Positions 1 to 7,202 of a stretch of DNA of 64,000 nucleotides are shown here, one piece after another. The stretch spans positions 496,001-560,000 of the forward strand of contig NZ_FSRA01000001.1 of assembly GCF_900129465.1 (NCBI RefSeq). Direction: 5' to 3'. The notes beneath the pieces are model-generated. The model was given only the letters and a program-made list of their open reading frames with translations. It ran no database searches and was not told the origin of the DNA. Position 1 is the first letter of the stretch, and every line of letters starts with the position of its first letter. Position numbers and translations under genes: made by a program. The stretch comes from Chitinophaga niabensis (GTDB lineage: Bacteria; Bacteroidota; Bacteroidia; Chitinophagales; Chitinophagaceae).

Positions 1-887
1 CCATCGTTGGATTTTACCTGGTAGGTGATATAAGATATGGGAGTGGCTAACAAAGTGAGGTCTTTTATCAGCAGGGGAGAGGTGAAGGTCAACTCCAGAT
101 CTACCTTTCCGCAGCTGAAAAGATACTTTGTTGCCATGGCTTTTATATCAACATCCTTTTGATCTGCTGCTTTGATCATTTTGCTCTCTGCACTTTCTAT
201 CTTCCTTACAATGCCTGCGTCCAGGAAACGGCCACCGGCAGTATTGCGTACGTGGAATGCGAGTACGTTTTTGCCTGTTTTCAGGTTAGCTTTCAGTTGT
301 TCCTGCAGGTCAAGGTGGGTATAGTTATTTACCCAGCCTTCTTTATGATAGATCGCTTTACCGTTTAGGTAGATATCGATATTATCGTCGTGATTGATCC
401 GGAGGAAGAGGTTGTTGAAGTTGTTATCGTTCAGGACAAAGGTCCTTCTTACCCAGAGATCATTTGTATTCCAGTAGGTCTTTGCCGTTCTTCTGTCATC
501 TGAAAATGGTGCGCCGCCTGTTTTCCATGCTGCATCATTGAATCCGGGTTCCTGCCAGCCTTGTTCCGGTTTGCTGATTGTATAGGCTACCTCGTAAGGT
601 GTTTCATCTGCTGTGGGCAGTACCGTTGCAAATTCATCGGTTTCTTTTCCGAGGAAGCGGTACCAGGTATCATCTACTTTAATAATGCCGAGCAGGGAGT
701 GGTCTGCTCCGGTCCAGTGTTTGGTAACAGATGCATTCAGCTGATCTGTATTGCTCCAGATGCTGAAGTAAGGAGTATGTGTTATAAGCGGATAGCTGGG
801 TGCTTTTTGTTCCTGTGCAAAAGAAAGCACAGATGAAAGGAAACCACACACGAGAATAATAGCCATTCTGAATCGACGAGCCAACAT
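1..887 (-). CDS. Glutaminase-like protein, DUF4964/DUF5127 (3' part outside window)
   Basis: Open on the minus strand from an ATG at 887 down to the window edge, about 295 residues. Residues 1-25 form a signal peptide (hydrophobic core, then a cut near SFAQ). Residues about 30-80 carry PLITHTPYFSIWS and KHWTGAD, the pattern of DUF4964, found at the N-terminus of secreted fungal- and Bacteroidota-type glutaminase A proteins. Residues about 95-225 look like a galactose-binding-like beta-sandwich (LRINHDDNIDIYLNGK). From about 240 a DUF5127-like stretch begins (CGKVDLELTF). The DUF4965/DUF1793 C-terminal part expected in this family would lie outside the window. Likely periplasmic or secreted; the substrate is not shown by the sequence. 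A 46-bp element at 952-997 lies 64 bp upstream. Confidence 0.8.
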   Translation of the reverse strand, partial: MLARRFRMAIILVCGFLSSVLSFAQEQKAPSYPLITHTPYFSIWSNTDQLNASVTKHWTGADHSLLGIIKVDDTWYRFLGKETDEFATVLPTADETPYEVAYTISKPEQGWQEPGFNDAAWKTGGAPFSDDRRTAKTYWNTNDLWVRRTFVLNDNNFNNLFLRINHDDNIDIYLNGKAIYHKEGWVNNYTHLDLQEQLKANLKTGKNVLAFHVRNTAGGRFLDAGIVRKIESAESKMIKAADQKDVDIKAMATKYLFSCGKVDLELTFTSPLLIKDLTLLATPISYITYQVKSND

Positions 888-1189
888 TTTTGTTCAGTTT
901 TTAATGATTACAAGACGAAGGGCGAATTTCTAAAAAAAAGGGCGTAGAGAGGTAGTCAAAACGTTTCAATATCTGGTCAAATTGCGTCATTTTGAGCTTT
1001 TTTCGTAATGTATTTGGCATGGAAGGGCAGAGGTGTTAAGAAAAAAATGGCTTTTTTCACTGCAATATTACTGCAGTGGCGTTTCTTAATTTGAACAAAC
1101 GTAAAAGATACACATATAGGGAACCCGGAGGATGTACGAATATTAATTGTTGCCGCAGATGAGCGCGGTCTTATTGCAAATTCCACTTT
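888..1189. other. Divergent intergenic region with shared 46-bp element
   Basis: About 300 bp between the divergent glutaminase-like and VKOR genes. It holds the repeated element at 952-997 and a perfect inverted repeat at 1058-1078 (CACTGCA, 7-nt loop, TGCAGTG) that could be an operator. I see no convincing ORF. Confidence 0.5.
952..997. promoter_or_regulatory. 46-bp regulatory element, copy 1 (tandem half-sites 21 bp apart)
   Basis: This segment matches the segment at 3155-3200 at 34 of 46 positions, including AAAACGT, TCAATAT and TCATTTTG. Inside it, GTCAAAACG at 955 and GTCAAATTG at 976 form a direct repeat with a 21-bp period, two helical turns, as expected for a dimeric activator site. 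It lies upstream of the glutaminase-like gene. The binding protein is unknown; an AraC-type or hybrid two-component regulator is an inference. Confidence 0.55.
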
Positions 1190-2782
1190 ATGAATAAACA
1201 GCATCAACTTGTCTTTGAAGACATTGTGCGACGCTGGCTGCGAAGCCTTGGCATTAAAACGCACAGGCAGTTCATTGCCAGAGAGTTGCAAACCCATCCT
1301 GATTATCCTACACTGGCCTCACTCACGGACCTTTTAGACAGGGGCGGCATGCGATACTGCGCTACGGAAAGCGAAAGAGCCAGTATCATGGATTTCAACT
1401 ATCCGCTGCTGGCGCATGTGAACCAGGGAGGCAACGATTACCTGGTGCAGGTAGATAAGCCCGCGGCATTCGAATCCGATGAAAAGCTCCGCAATAACTG
1501 GAGTGGCATCGTGGTATTTGCAGAAGAAAAGGCGCAGTGGGAAGTACCGGAAAATACGAAACTGCTGCAGCGGCAACATGCTTTTACCGCTATGGGCATC
1601 ATCGCCGGCTTGCTGGTACTGGCGGCTGTGGGTTCAGCTTTTAACTTCAGCCTGGGGTTGGCATCATTAACATGGGGCATCCTGGCATTGGCCGGCCTTA
1701 CCTTCGGCATATTTACCATTACAACAGAGCTGGGCATGCAGATAGGTATTGTGAACGAAGTGTGCAACTCCATCGGTGGGCGGGCGGGGTGTAAAGCGGT
1801 ACTCAGAAGTAAGCTCGCCAAAGTGTATGGTAGCATTACGGTAGCCGATCTCGCACTTTCCTATTTCCTGGCGCAGTTTGTGTTTTTTGTGGCTGCCGCC
1901 TGGTATCCTGCTCTCATGGCCATGCTAATGGTGATAGCAATGCCGCTCATACTGGTAGCGGGTGCGAGCCTGATCATACAGAAATTCAGATTGAAGAGAT
2001 GGTGTGCCCTCTGCCTGGTTATCGTAGGAGTACTCTGCCTGCAAAGCGTTCTGGCCTTTGCTTTTTTCAGCGATGCTTTTTCCCTGCTTCAACCCCTTAC
2101 CATCGGATATTTCTTCATGGTGCAAGGCCTGTTTTGCCTTGCCCTTCAGCCGGTCAAAGCATACCTGAAAGACAGTACGGAGAAAGATAATCATGCGCAG
2201 GACCTGCTCCAATGGAAACGCGATCCCTTGCTTTTCATTGCCCAGTGGGAACGTATGCAACAGGTAAATACTGCCACAATGCCACATGAGCTGCACTTCG
2301 GTAATCCTGATGCGGCACTGGAATTAGTGGTAGCCTGCAACCCTTTCTGCGGGCCCTGCCAGTATGCACATGCGGTGCTTGATGAGATCTGTGAAACCTA
2401 CAAAGATCAGCTATCTGTGAAAGTGCGCTTCCTGAGCATGGAAGACCGCGCAGAGAACATTACCGAAGCCGTTACGGCCATTTTTCAGTGTGCGCGTGGT
2501 TTGCAGTCGCAGGAAGAGGTGGCGCATATGCTATCCGATTGGTTCAGATATATGAACCTGGACAAATGGCGGAAGCGCTGGCAATACAATACTTCGCTGG
2601 ATGTAAAAGACCAGCTGGTGGCACATCGCAGGTGGATGAACGAGGTCGGCCTCAAGGGTACGCCTACTTTCTATATCAACGGCCGCAGAATGCCGAAGCG
2701 TTATGTACTGAAAGACCTCATGCACCTGGTGCCCATTCTTGCGGCTTCAGAGATAGCCCTGCAGCCGCAGGACAATTTGTAA
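1190..2782 (+). CDS. VKOR-thioredoxin disulfide-forming protein with degenerate C39-like domain
   Basis: 530 residues in three parts. Residues about 5-90 resemble a C39 peptidase fold (LLAHVNQGGNDYLVQV matches the region around the catalytic His) but no Cys is present near the N-terminus where the nucleophile should be, so this part is probably inactive. Residues about 130-325 are a multi-pass VKOR domain with Cys192, Cys201 and the CALC active site at 272-275. Residues about 365-520 are a thioredoxin/DsbA-like domain with CGPC at 387-390. VKOR-Trx fusions oxidise cysteines in exported proteins using quinone. The small Cys-rich peptide gene 86 bp downstream and the shared terminator at 3062 suggest that peptide is a substrate (inference). 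No exporter gene lies in the window. Confidence 0.85.
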   Translation: MNKQHQLVFEDIVRRWLRSLGIKTHRQFIARELQTHPDYPTLASLTDLLDRGGMRYCATESERASIMDFNYPLLAHVNQGGNDYLVQVDKPAAFESDEKLRNNWSGIVVFAEEKAQWEVPENTKLLQRQHAFTAMGIIAGLLVLAAVGSAFNFSLGLASLTWGILALAGLTFGIFTITTELGMQIGIVNEVCNSIGGRAGCKAVLRSKLAKVYGSITVADLALSYFLAQFVFFVAAAWYPALMAMLMVIAMPLILVAGASLIIQKFRLKRWCALCLVIVGVLCLQSVLAFAFFSDAFSLLQPLTIGYFFMVQGLFCLALQPVKAYLKDSTEKDNHAQDLLQWKRDPLLFIAQWERMQQVNTATMPHELHFGNPDAALELVVACNPFCGPCQYAHAVLDEICETYKDQLSVKVRFLSMEDRAENITEAVTAIFQCARGLQSQEEVAHMLSDWFRYMNLDKWRKRWQYNTSLDVKDQLVAHRRWMNEVGLKGTPTFYINGRRMPKRYVLKDLMHLVPILAASEIALQPQDNL

Positions 2783-2803
2783 CCTGTAACTCCGCATTTA
2801 TTC

Positions 2804-2831
2804 GCGCATGCAGACCCTGCGCTGTATGCGC
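2804..2831 (+). other. Stem-loop between VKOR gene and peptide gene
   Basis: GCGCAT at 2804-2809 pairs with ATGCGC at 2826-2831, with an inner GCAG/CTGC stem. There is no T-run, so it is not a classical terminator; it could be an RNA-processing or stability element. Function unproven. Confidence 0.3.
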
Positions 2832-2868
2832 TCATGATATTGGTTATTAAACAAGCCAATTTACACGT

Positions 2869-3051
2869 ATGAAAACGCATCTTTTCAGAACACTCAGCAG
2901 AAACAGCCTTCGCGCTGTAAATGGTGGCAGGACCCAACTTAGTGCTTCATGTGGCGACTTCCGTTGCATCGCCGACATTGACTTTGTTGAATGCGCATTG
3001 TCAGGGCCTGTTTGCAGTTGCATGATGGATACCTGGTGTAACTTTGAATGA
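2869..3051 (+). CDS. Cys-rich double-glycine leader peptide (bacteriocin-like RiPP precursor)
   Basis: 60 codons. The N-terminal half reads LFRTLSRNSLRAVNGG, which fits the Bacteroidota type of double-glycine leader (LSRxxLKxVxGG), with the GG at residues 19-20. The predicted 40-residue mature part has six Cys at 28, 33, 42, 49, 51 and 57, an even number suited to three disulfides. It lies 86 bp after a VKOR-Trx oxidoreductase that carries a C39-like domain, and a strong terminator starts 10 bp after its stop. Leader, Cys content and neighbour together make this a plausible exported disulfide-rich peptide. No lanthipeptide or radical-SAM enzyme is nearby, so thioether crosslinks are less likely. 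The exporter is not in this window. Confidence 0.7.
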   Translation: MKTHLFRTLSRNSLRAVNGGRTQLSASCGDFRCIADIDFVECALSGPVCSCMMDTWCNFE

Positions 3052-3061
3052 TTTGAAACAG

Positions 3062-3095
3062 CCTGCGTCACCTCCCTGGTGGCGCAGGTTTTTTT
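3062..3095 (+). terminator. Intrinsic terminator after Cys-rich peptide gene
   Basis: An 11-bp stem (3062-3072 with 3078-3088, one G-U pair) and 5-nt loop are followed by seven T. Confidence 0.85.
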
Positions 3096-3154
3096 AAGTG
3101 TGATCGTATCATTGTGGTTTGAAACAATAGTTAGCCCTTTTTACCCTGGTAAAG

Positions 3155-3200
3155 GTGGTTAAAACGTCTCAATATTTTGTCGAGGTGATTCATTTTGGGG
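3155..3200. promoter_or_regulatory. 46-bp regulatory element, copy 2
   Basis: Matches the element at 952-997 at 34 of 46 positions and lies 91 bp upstream of the GH43 start codon. The 21-bp internal repeat is weaker here (9 of 18 positions). A -7-like TATATTTA follows at 3231-3238. Probably a binding site for the same regulator as copy 1 (inference). Confidence 0.5.
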
Positions 3201-3291
3201 TTCTGTCTCCGTGGGGCCGGGAAACTATTTTATATTTAGTTACAACCCTGGCACTTCTGATTCCACGATCATAAACCCAAAAGTAAACCCA

Positions 3292-4734
3292 ATGAAAAAA
3301 CAACTATCCACACTGATCATCGCATTAGTTTTTGCAGGATGCGCAGAGAAAGAAACCACACCGGCAGCAGTTTTACCTCCTGGTACTTTAAGAGGTAATG
3401 TCAGCCTGCTAAGCGCCATCGGCCTGATGAGCGGGAACCCGGTCCTGCCGGTTGCAACGGCCGATCCTGATATTATTTACGCTAATGGCAGGTATTACAT
3501 TTACCCCACTGCCAGCGGGCCGAACGCCAGCCAGTTCCATGCCTATTCCTCCACAGATCTGCTGAACTGGACGGATGAAGGTATTGTGCTGGACCTCGCA
3601 AATGTAAGCTGGGCACATACGGATGGATGGGCGCCTGCCATAGTAGCACGTAACGGAAATTATTACTTTTATTTTACTGCCGCCAAGAAAGTAGGTGTGG
3701 CTGTGAGTACCAGCCCTACCGGCCCTTTTGTGGACAAAGGCAGTGCATTGGCAACGGGTGATGGTACGGATCCCATAGACCCGATGGTATTCATAGATGA
3801 CGATGGGCAGGCTTACATGTATTGGGGCAATACTACCATGAACATCCAGCGGCTGAATAACGATATGATCTCGCTGACAGGTACGCGGGGGCATAATAAG
3901 CCATCTAACTATTTTGAAGCGCCCTACGTGATCAAACGGAACAGTATCTATTACCTGATGTACTCTATCAATCATTTCGGCAATGATGATTACCATGTGG
4001 AATATGCCACTTCATCGAATCCAATGGGGCCCTGGACTTACAAAGGACGGATCACTTCTCCGCGGGGCGCTATAAAAGGGCCGGGGCATAATGCGGTGAT
4101 CCGGAAACCTGGTTGCAGTGATGAGTATTTTTTTGTGTATCACCGGCGTACGAGCACCAACATACATGAACGCCAGGTAGCGATCGACAGGATGTTCTTT
4201 GATGCGGCGGGCAATATTGTGCCGGTGAGTATCACTAACTCTGGTGTGGTACAATCGGCAGGCGGAACGCCTTGTTATTCGCCTAATCCCATCGCAAACG
4301 GTCAGTATGCGATCAGGTCGAAGTTGAATACCACTTCGGGGGCCGGCCTGTACGTTGATATTGCAGGATGTGCTACCGGGAATGCTGATGTAAGGACCTG
4401 GACGCGTACTACCTGCAACGGGCAGAAGTGGAACCTTACGTACCAGGGGAATGGTTTTTATAAGATCATATCAGAACTGCCTACTCATAAGGCATTAGAT
4501 CTTGATGCCTGCGGGATAGACCGTGGCGCCAATATCCAGGTATGGGATGTTTTCGCGAACGATTGTCAGCAATGGCGTATTGAACCTGCGGGAGGTGGCT
4601 GGTACCGCATTATGTCCAAATCAAGTAATAATGTGCTGGATATTGCGGACGGAAGTGTAACGCCGGGTGCGGATATCCGGTCCTGGAACTGGAATGGTTC
4701 GGATGCGCAGCTGTGGAAATTTGAGGCGCCGTGA
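3292..4734 (+). CDS. GH43-family glycosidase lipoprotein with ricin-B-like lectin domain
   Basis: Start chosen at 3292 because it gives a lipoprotein signal (lipobox ending LVFAGC, Cys17); an in-frame upstream start at 3211 would bury it. 480 residues. A five-blade beta-propeller GH43 domain spans about 50-320, with candidate catalytic Asp58 (ADPDIIY), Asp163 (DPMVFIDDDG) and Glu209 (NYFEAPYV). Residues about 335-480 form a beta-trefoil ricin-B lectin/CBM13-like domain with repeated QxW motifs (GQKWNL, CQQWRI, AQLWKF). GH43 enzymes act on arabinan- and xylan-type polymers; the exact substrate cannot be read. It stands alone without a SusC/D pair, and a terminator follows at 4756. Confidence 0.85.
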   Translation: MKKQLSTLIIALVFAGCAEKETTPAAVLPPGTLRGNVSLLSAIGLMSGNPVLPVATADPDIIYANGRYYIYPTASGPNASQFHAYSSTDLLNWTDEGIVLDLANVSWAHTDGWAPAIVARNGNYYFYFTAAKKVGVAVSTSPTGPFVDKGSALATGDGTDPIDPMVFIDDDGQAYMYWGNTTMNIQRLNNDMISLTGTRGHNKPSNYFEAPYVIKRNSIYYLMYSINHFGNDDYHVEYATSSNPMGPWTYKGRITSPRGAIKGPGHNAVIRKPGCSDEYFFVYHRRTSTNIHERQVAIDRMFFDAAGNIVPVSITNSGVVQSAGGTPCYSPNPIANGQYAIRSKLNTTSGAGLYVDIAGCATGNADVRTWTRTTCNGQKWNLTYQGNGFYKIISELPTHKALDLDACGIDRGANIQVWDVFANDCQQWRIEPAGGGWYRIMSKSSNNVLDIADGSVTPGADIRSWNWNGSDAQLWKFEAP

Positions 4735-4755
4735 TAACGTAATAAAGAGTAGCAC

Positions 4756-4786
4756 CCCGCAGCTCAATTGAGCTGCGGGTATTTTT
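4756..4786. terminator. Bidirectional terminator between convergent genes
   Basis: A perfect 10-bp stem with AATT loop (4756-4779) is followed by a T-rich tract. It lies between the GH43 gene and the convergent amidohydrolase gene. Confidence 0.8.
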
Positions 4787-6104
4787 AATATACGATTTGT
4801 CCTTTATTGATCAGGGACCTTACAGGTGAAATCCTTGCAACTGCTTCTGCAGAACAGCTGGCCTCTATCAGCACCAGGTCTGCAGCATCGCCTGCTTTAG
4901 GCCATAACTGCAGGCCTTTATCATCAAGCGGGAGTACATTTCCGGTAGCCAGCTTCAGGCTTCTGGATAGCAGGAACTCGGTGGAGTAGCCATATAACTG
5001 TGCCATTGTATGGGCTTTTTCCAATACGCTTCCTGATCCGAATGTGCTCCAGTGATCGATAATACTGTCGTTTCCGGTCATCACATTTACATTGTGCTTA
5101 TAGAGTGTGGGGATAGGCATAATAAGCCCCCCGAATGGAATGGTAGAAACAATACCTATACCTGCGGCACCCAATTGTTCCGCTATCTCTTCCTGTTTTA
5201 TTTTATCGATCTTTCCCAATACAAAACAATGGCTTAAGAATGTTTTGTGCTGAAGCGCGGGGTTTTCATTTACTTTTTTAATCAGGTATTCTACTGTTTT
5301 TAATCCGGACTCTCCGGATTCATGCAGGTGGATATCGATCCCTTTATTGTTGTCCAGTGCCAGTTGTACAGTGAAATCTATTGTTTTTTCTATGGCACCG
5401 TCGATAGTGTAGGGATCAAGGCCTCCGATGAAATCGATGTTCATCTTTGCTGCTTCCTTTAAATAGGGAACGGAATCGGTATAGAATACGCCATGCTGTG
5501 GGAAAGCTACCAGTTCCGCACCAAAGGAGTTCTTCCTGTTTTCCAGTGCTTTGAGAAGGTTGCTGAGCGATTGCAGTTTTGAAGTAGGTTCAATATTAAC
5601 ATGGCTTCTGGCAAAGTTGGTACCTTTGGACTGCAGTAGCTCAATCAGCTTTTCTGCGCGGTCTGTGGAGGTTTTCAGCATCTCCGGAAGGATCTTCTGT
5701 TCCAGGGCAATCATACCCTTAACACCTCCCGGACCTCTTCTGGTAGCCTGCCAGGGCCCGCCATAGAATGTTTTATCGAGGTGAATATGCATGTCCTTAA
5801 ATGCAGGAAGCATTAGCCAGCCTTTCGCATCAATAGCTCCCGGGGCATTGGGTTTATTAGCGGAAATACTTTTAATCTTTCCGTCTTTTATTGCTACGCA
5901 GAATAACCCGGTTTTTGTACGGGATACTTCTCCTTCTTCATATTCAAACCCTGTTTCAAGCCGTACGTTCTTTAACAGGTAGCTTTTTCCGTCGTTGGTT
6001 TCTGTTTCGGCAGCGGCCATTAAGCCTGAAGCAAGCGTTACTCCTGCCAGCCCCAATCCGGACATTCTTATAAATTCTTTGCGGGATAATTCGGTTTTCT
6101 TCAT
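4785..6104 (-). CDS. Exported amidohydrolase, cytosine-deaminase-like
   Basis: Start chosen at 6104 (MKKTELSRKEF); an ATG at 6137 adds 11 residues. The N-terminus has SRKEFIRMSGLGLAG, resembling a Tat signal with RK instead of RR, so Tat export is only possible. About 439 residues of the metal-dependent amidohydrolase fold follow: HIHLDKTF (metal-binding HxH), HVNIEP, DIHLHE, LSHCF and GNDSIIDHW, the order seen in cytosine-deaminase-type enzymes. The substrate is unknown, probably a cyclic amidine or N-heterocycle. It is divergent from an AraC-type regulator 92 bp away, which may control it. Confidence 0.75.
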   Translation of the reverse strand: MKKTELSRKEFIRMSGLGLAGVTLASGLMAAAETETNDGKSYLLKNVRLETGFEYEEGEVSRTKTGLFCVAIKDGKIKSISANKPNAPGAIDAKGWLMLPAFKDMHIHLDKTFYGGPWQATRRGPGGVKGMIALEQKILPEMLKTSTDRAEKLIELLQSKGTNFARSHVNIEPTSKLQSLSNLLKALENRKNSFGAELVAFPQHGVFYTDSVPYLKEAAKMNIDFIGGLDPYTIDGAIEKTIDFTVQLALDNNKGIDIHLHESGESGLKTVEYLIKKVNENPALQHKTFLSHCFVLGKIDKIKQEEIAEQLGAAGIGIVSTIPFGGLIMPIPTLYKHNVNVMTGNDSIIDHWSTFGSGSVLEKAHTMAQLYGYSTEFLLSRSLKLATGNVLPLDDKGLQLWPKAGDAADLVLIEASCSAEAVARISPVRSLINKGQIVY

Positions 6105-6196
6105 ACTCCCATCATTTTTTACAAAAATAACTTTCATGGCTGGTTATCCCGTGAAGGATTTATGCTATGCCTTGAAAGATTTATTAATTTGCCGGT

Positions 6197-7054
6197 ATGA
6201 AGCTTTTTGACGAAACAGGCTATATCCCCGTCTTAGGGATCCATGAATTCCGGAAAGGCCAGCTGGCAGGGAGGGAGGAATTCCTCTTCAACGAGCTGCA
6301 TGGTGAACGGCATATCGACAAGCCGCATAAGCATGATTTTTTTATCATTAACCTGTTTGAATCAGCAAAAGGGGTTCATAATATCGACTTTCACAATTAC
6401 CCGATCGGGAATAAACAAATTCATGTGCTGTTTCCCGGGCAGGTGCATACCTGGAGCATCCGACCTGGTACAACGGGTTACCAGCTGATGATACAGCAGC
6501 ATTTTTTCGAACGCTTTGCATCATTTTTCCGTTTCTCGTTTTCGAATTATATCAATCATCCGGTGATTCCGCTGACCAGCGATAATTTCAAATTGCTGAA
6601 GTATGAATTTGATGCTATCAGGGATGAGCTGAATTCGCCGGACTCCGTGCAGGAAGTGATCAGCGCAAGGGCTGCTGTAATTGCTGCGATCGTGAGTAAG
6701 GAAGCAGAGAAGATCTTTACAGACCTGAAAGTATTCCAGTCGCATCCCCGGCTGGCGGAGTTCAGTTTGTTGATTGATAAATTTTACAAGCAGGAGAAAC
6801 TGGTTAGTTTCTATGCTTCAAAGCTGCACATCACTGCCAACTATCTGAATATCCTTTGTAAGAAACACCTCTATGTACCGGCCACGAAATTGATCCAGCA
6901 ACGTGTGCTGTTAGAGGCAAAACGGTTGCTTCAGACAACGGAGCTCTCTGTCAAGGAAATTGCATTTGAGCTGGGCTTTGTTGATCATGCGTATTTTTCG
7001 AATTTTTTTAAAGCTCAGGCGGGTATTACGCCAACGCAGTTCAGGGAGGGGTAG
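6197..7054 (+). CDS. AraC-family transcriptional regulator
   Basis: 285 residues. The N-terminal 170 residues form a cupin-like sensing domain (HKHDFFIINLF, LFPGQVHTW). The C-terminal about 100 residues hold two helix-turn-helix motifs, including SVKEIAFELGFVDHAYFSNFFK and ending GITPTQFR, the AraC signature. It is divergent from the amidohydrolase gene, so local control of that gene is likely (inference from position). Confidence 0.88.
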   Translation: MKLFDETGYIPVLGIHEFRKGQLAGREEFLFNELHGERHIDKPHKHDFFIINLFESAKGVHNIDFHNYPIGNKQIHVLFPGQVHTWSIRPGTTGYQLMIQQHFFERFASFFRFSFSNYINHPVIPLTSDNFKLLKYEFDAIRDELNSPDSVQEVISARAAVIAAIVSKEAEKIFTDLKVFQSHPRLAEFSLLIDKFYKQEKLVSFYASKLHITANYLNILCKKHLYVPATKLIQQRVLLEAKRLLQTTELSVKEIAFELGFVDHAYFSNFFKAQAGITPTQFREG

Positions 7055-7064
7055 GGGGAAATGA

Positions 7065-7091
7065 AAAAGCCCGCACTAAGTGCAGTCTTTT
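7065..7091 (+). terminator. Weak terminator after AraC gene
   Basis: GCACT/AGTGC (7073-7083) flanked by AAAG and CTTTT arms with an internal mismatch, followed by a T-rich stretch. Confidence 0.4.
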
Positions 7092-7112
7092 AATTTTAGT
7101 GCTCGTATTTTG

Positions 7113-7160
7113 TGCCCGGGACGGGGATCGAACCCGCAAGCCTTTCGGCAGCAGTTCGGT
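7113..7160 (-). pseudogene. 3' tRNA fragment (class II-like, 5' half missing)
   Basis: On the minus strand this stretch reads as the 3' part of a tRNA: a possible variable arm (GCC GAAA GGC), a T-arm with TTCGATC loop between GCGGG and CCCGT, then acceptor strand CCCGGGC and discriminator A. The matching 5' acceptor strand GCCCGGG is absent upstream, where the sequence turns into AT-rich DNA. It is therefore a remnant, not a working tRNA. Such 3' halves are typical of att sites left by integrating elements; that origin is an inference. Confidence 0.65.
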
Positions 7161-7202
7161 AAATAAAAAGCCTGGGATATTTTTTTAAGGATTTAAGTCG
7201 TT

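Noticed and set aside
2847-3071. Minus-strand ORF over the Cys-rich peptide gene
   Set aside because: The plus-strand peptide has a double-glycine leader, follows its partner gene and ends before a plus-strand terminator.
3211-3291. N-terminal extension of the GH43 protein to 3211
   Set aside because: It would place the lipoprotein signal 27 residues inside the protein; the ATG at 3292 gives a normal lipobox.
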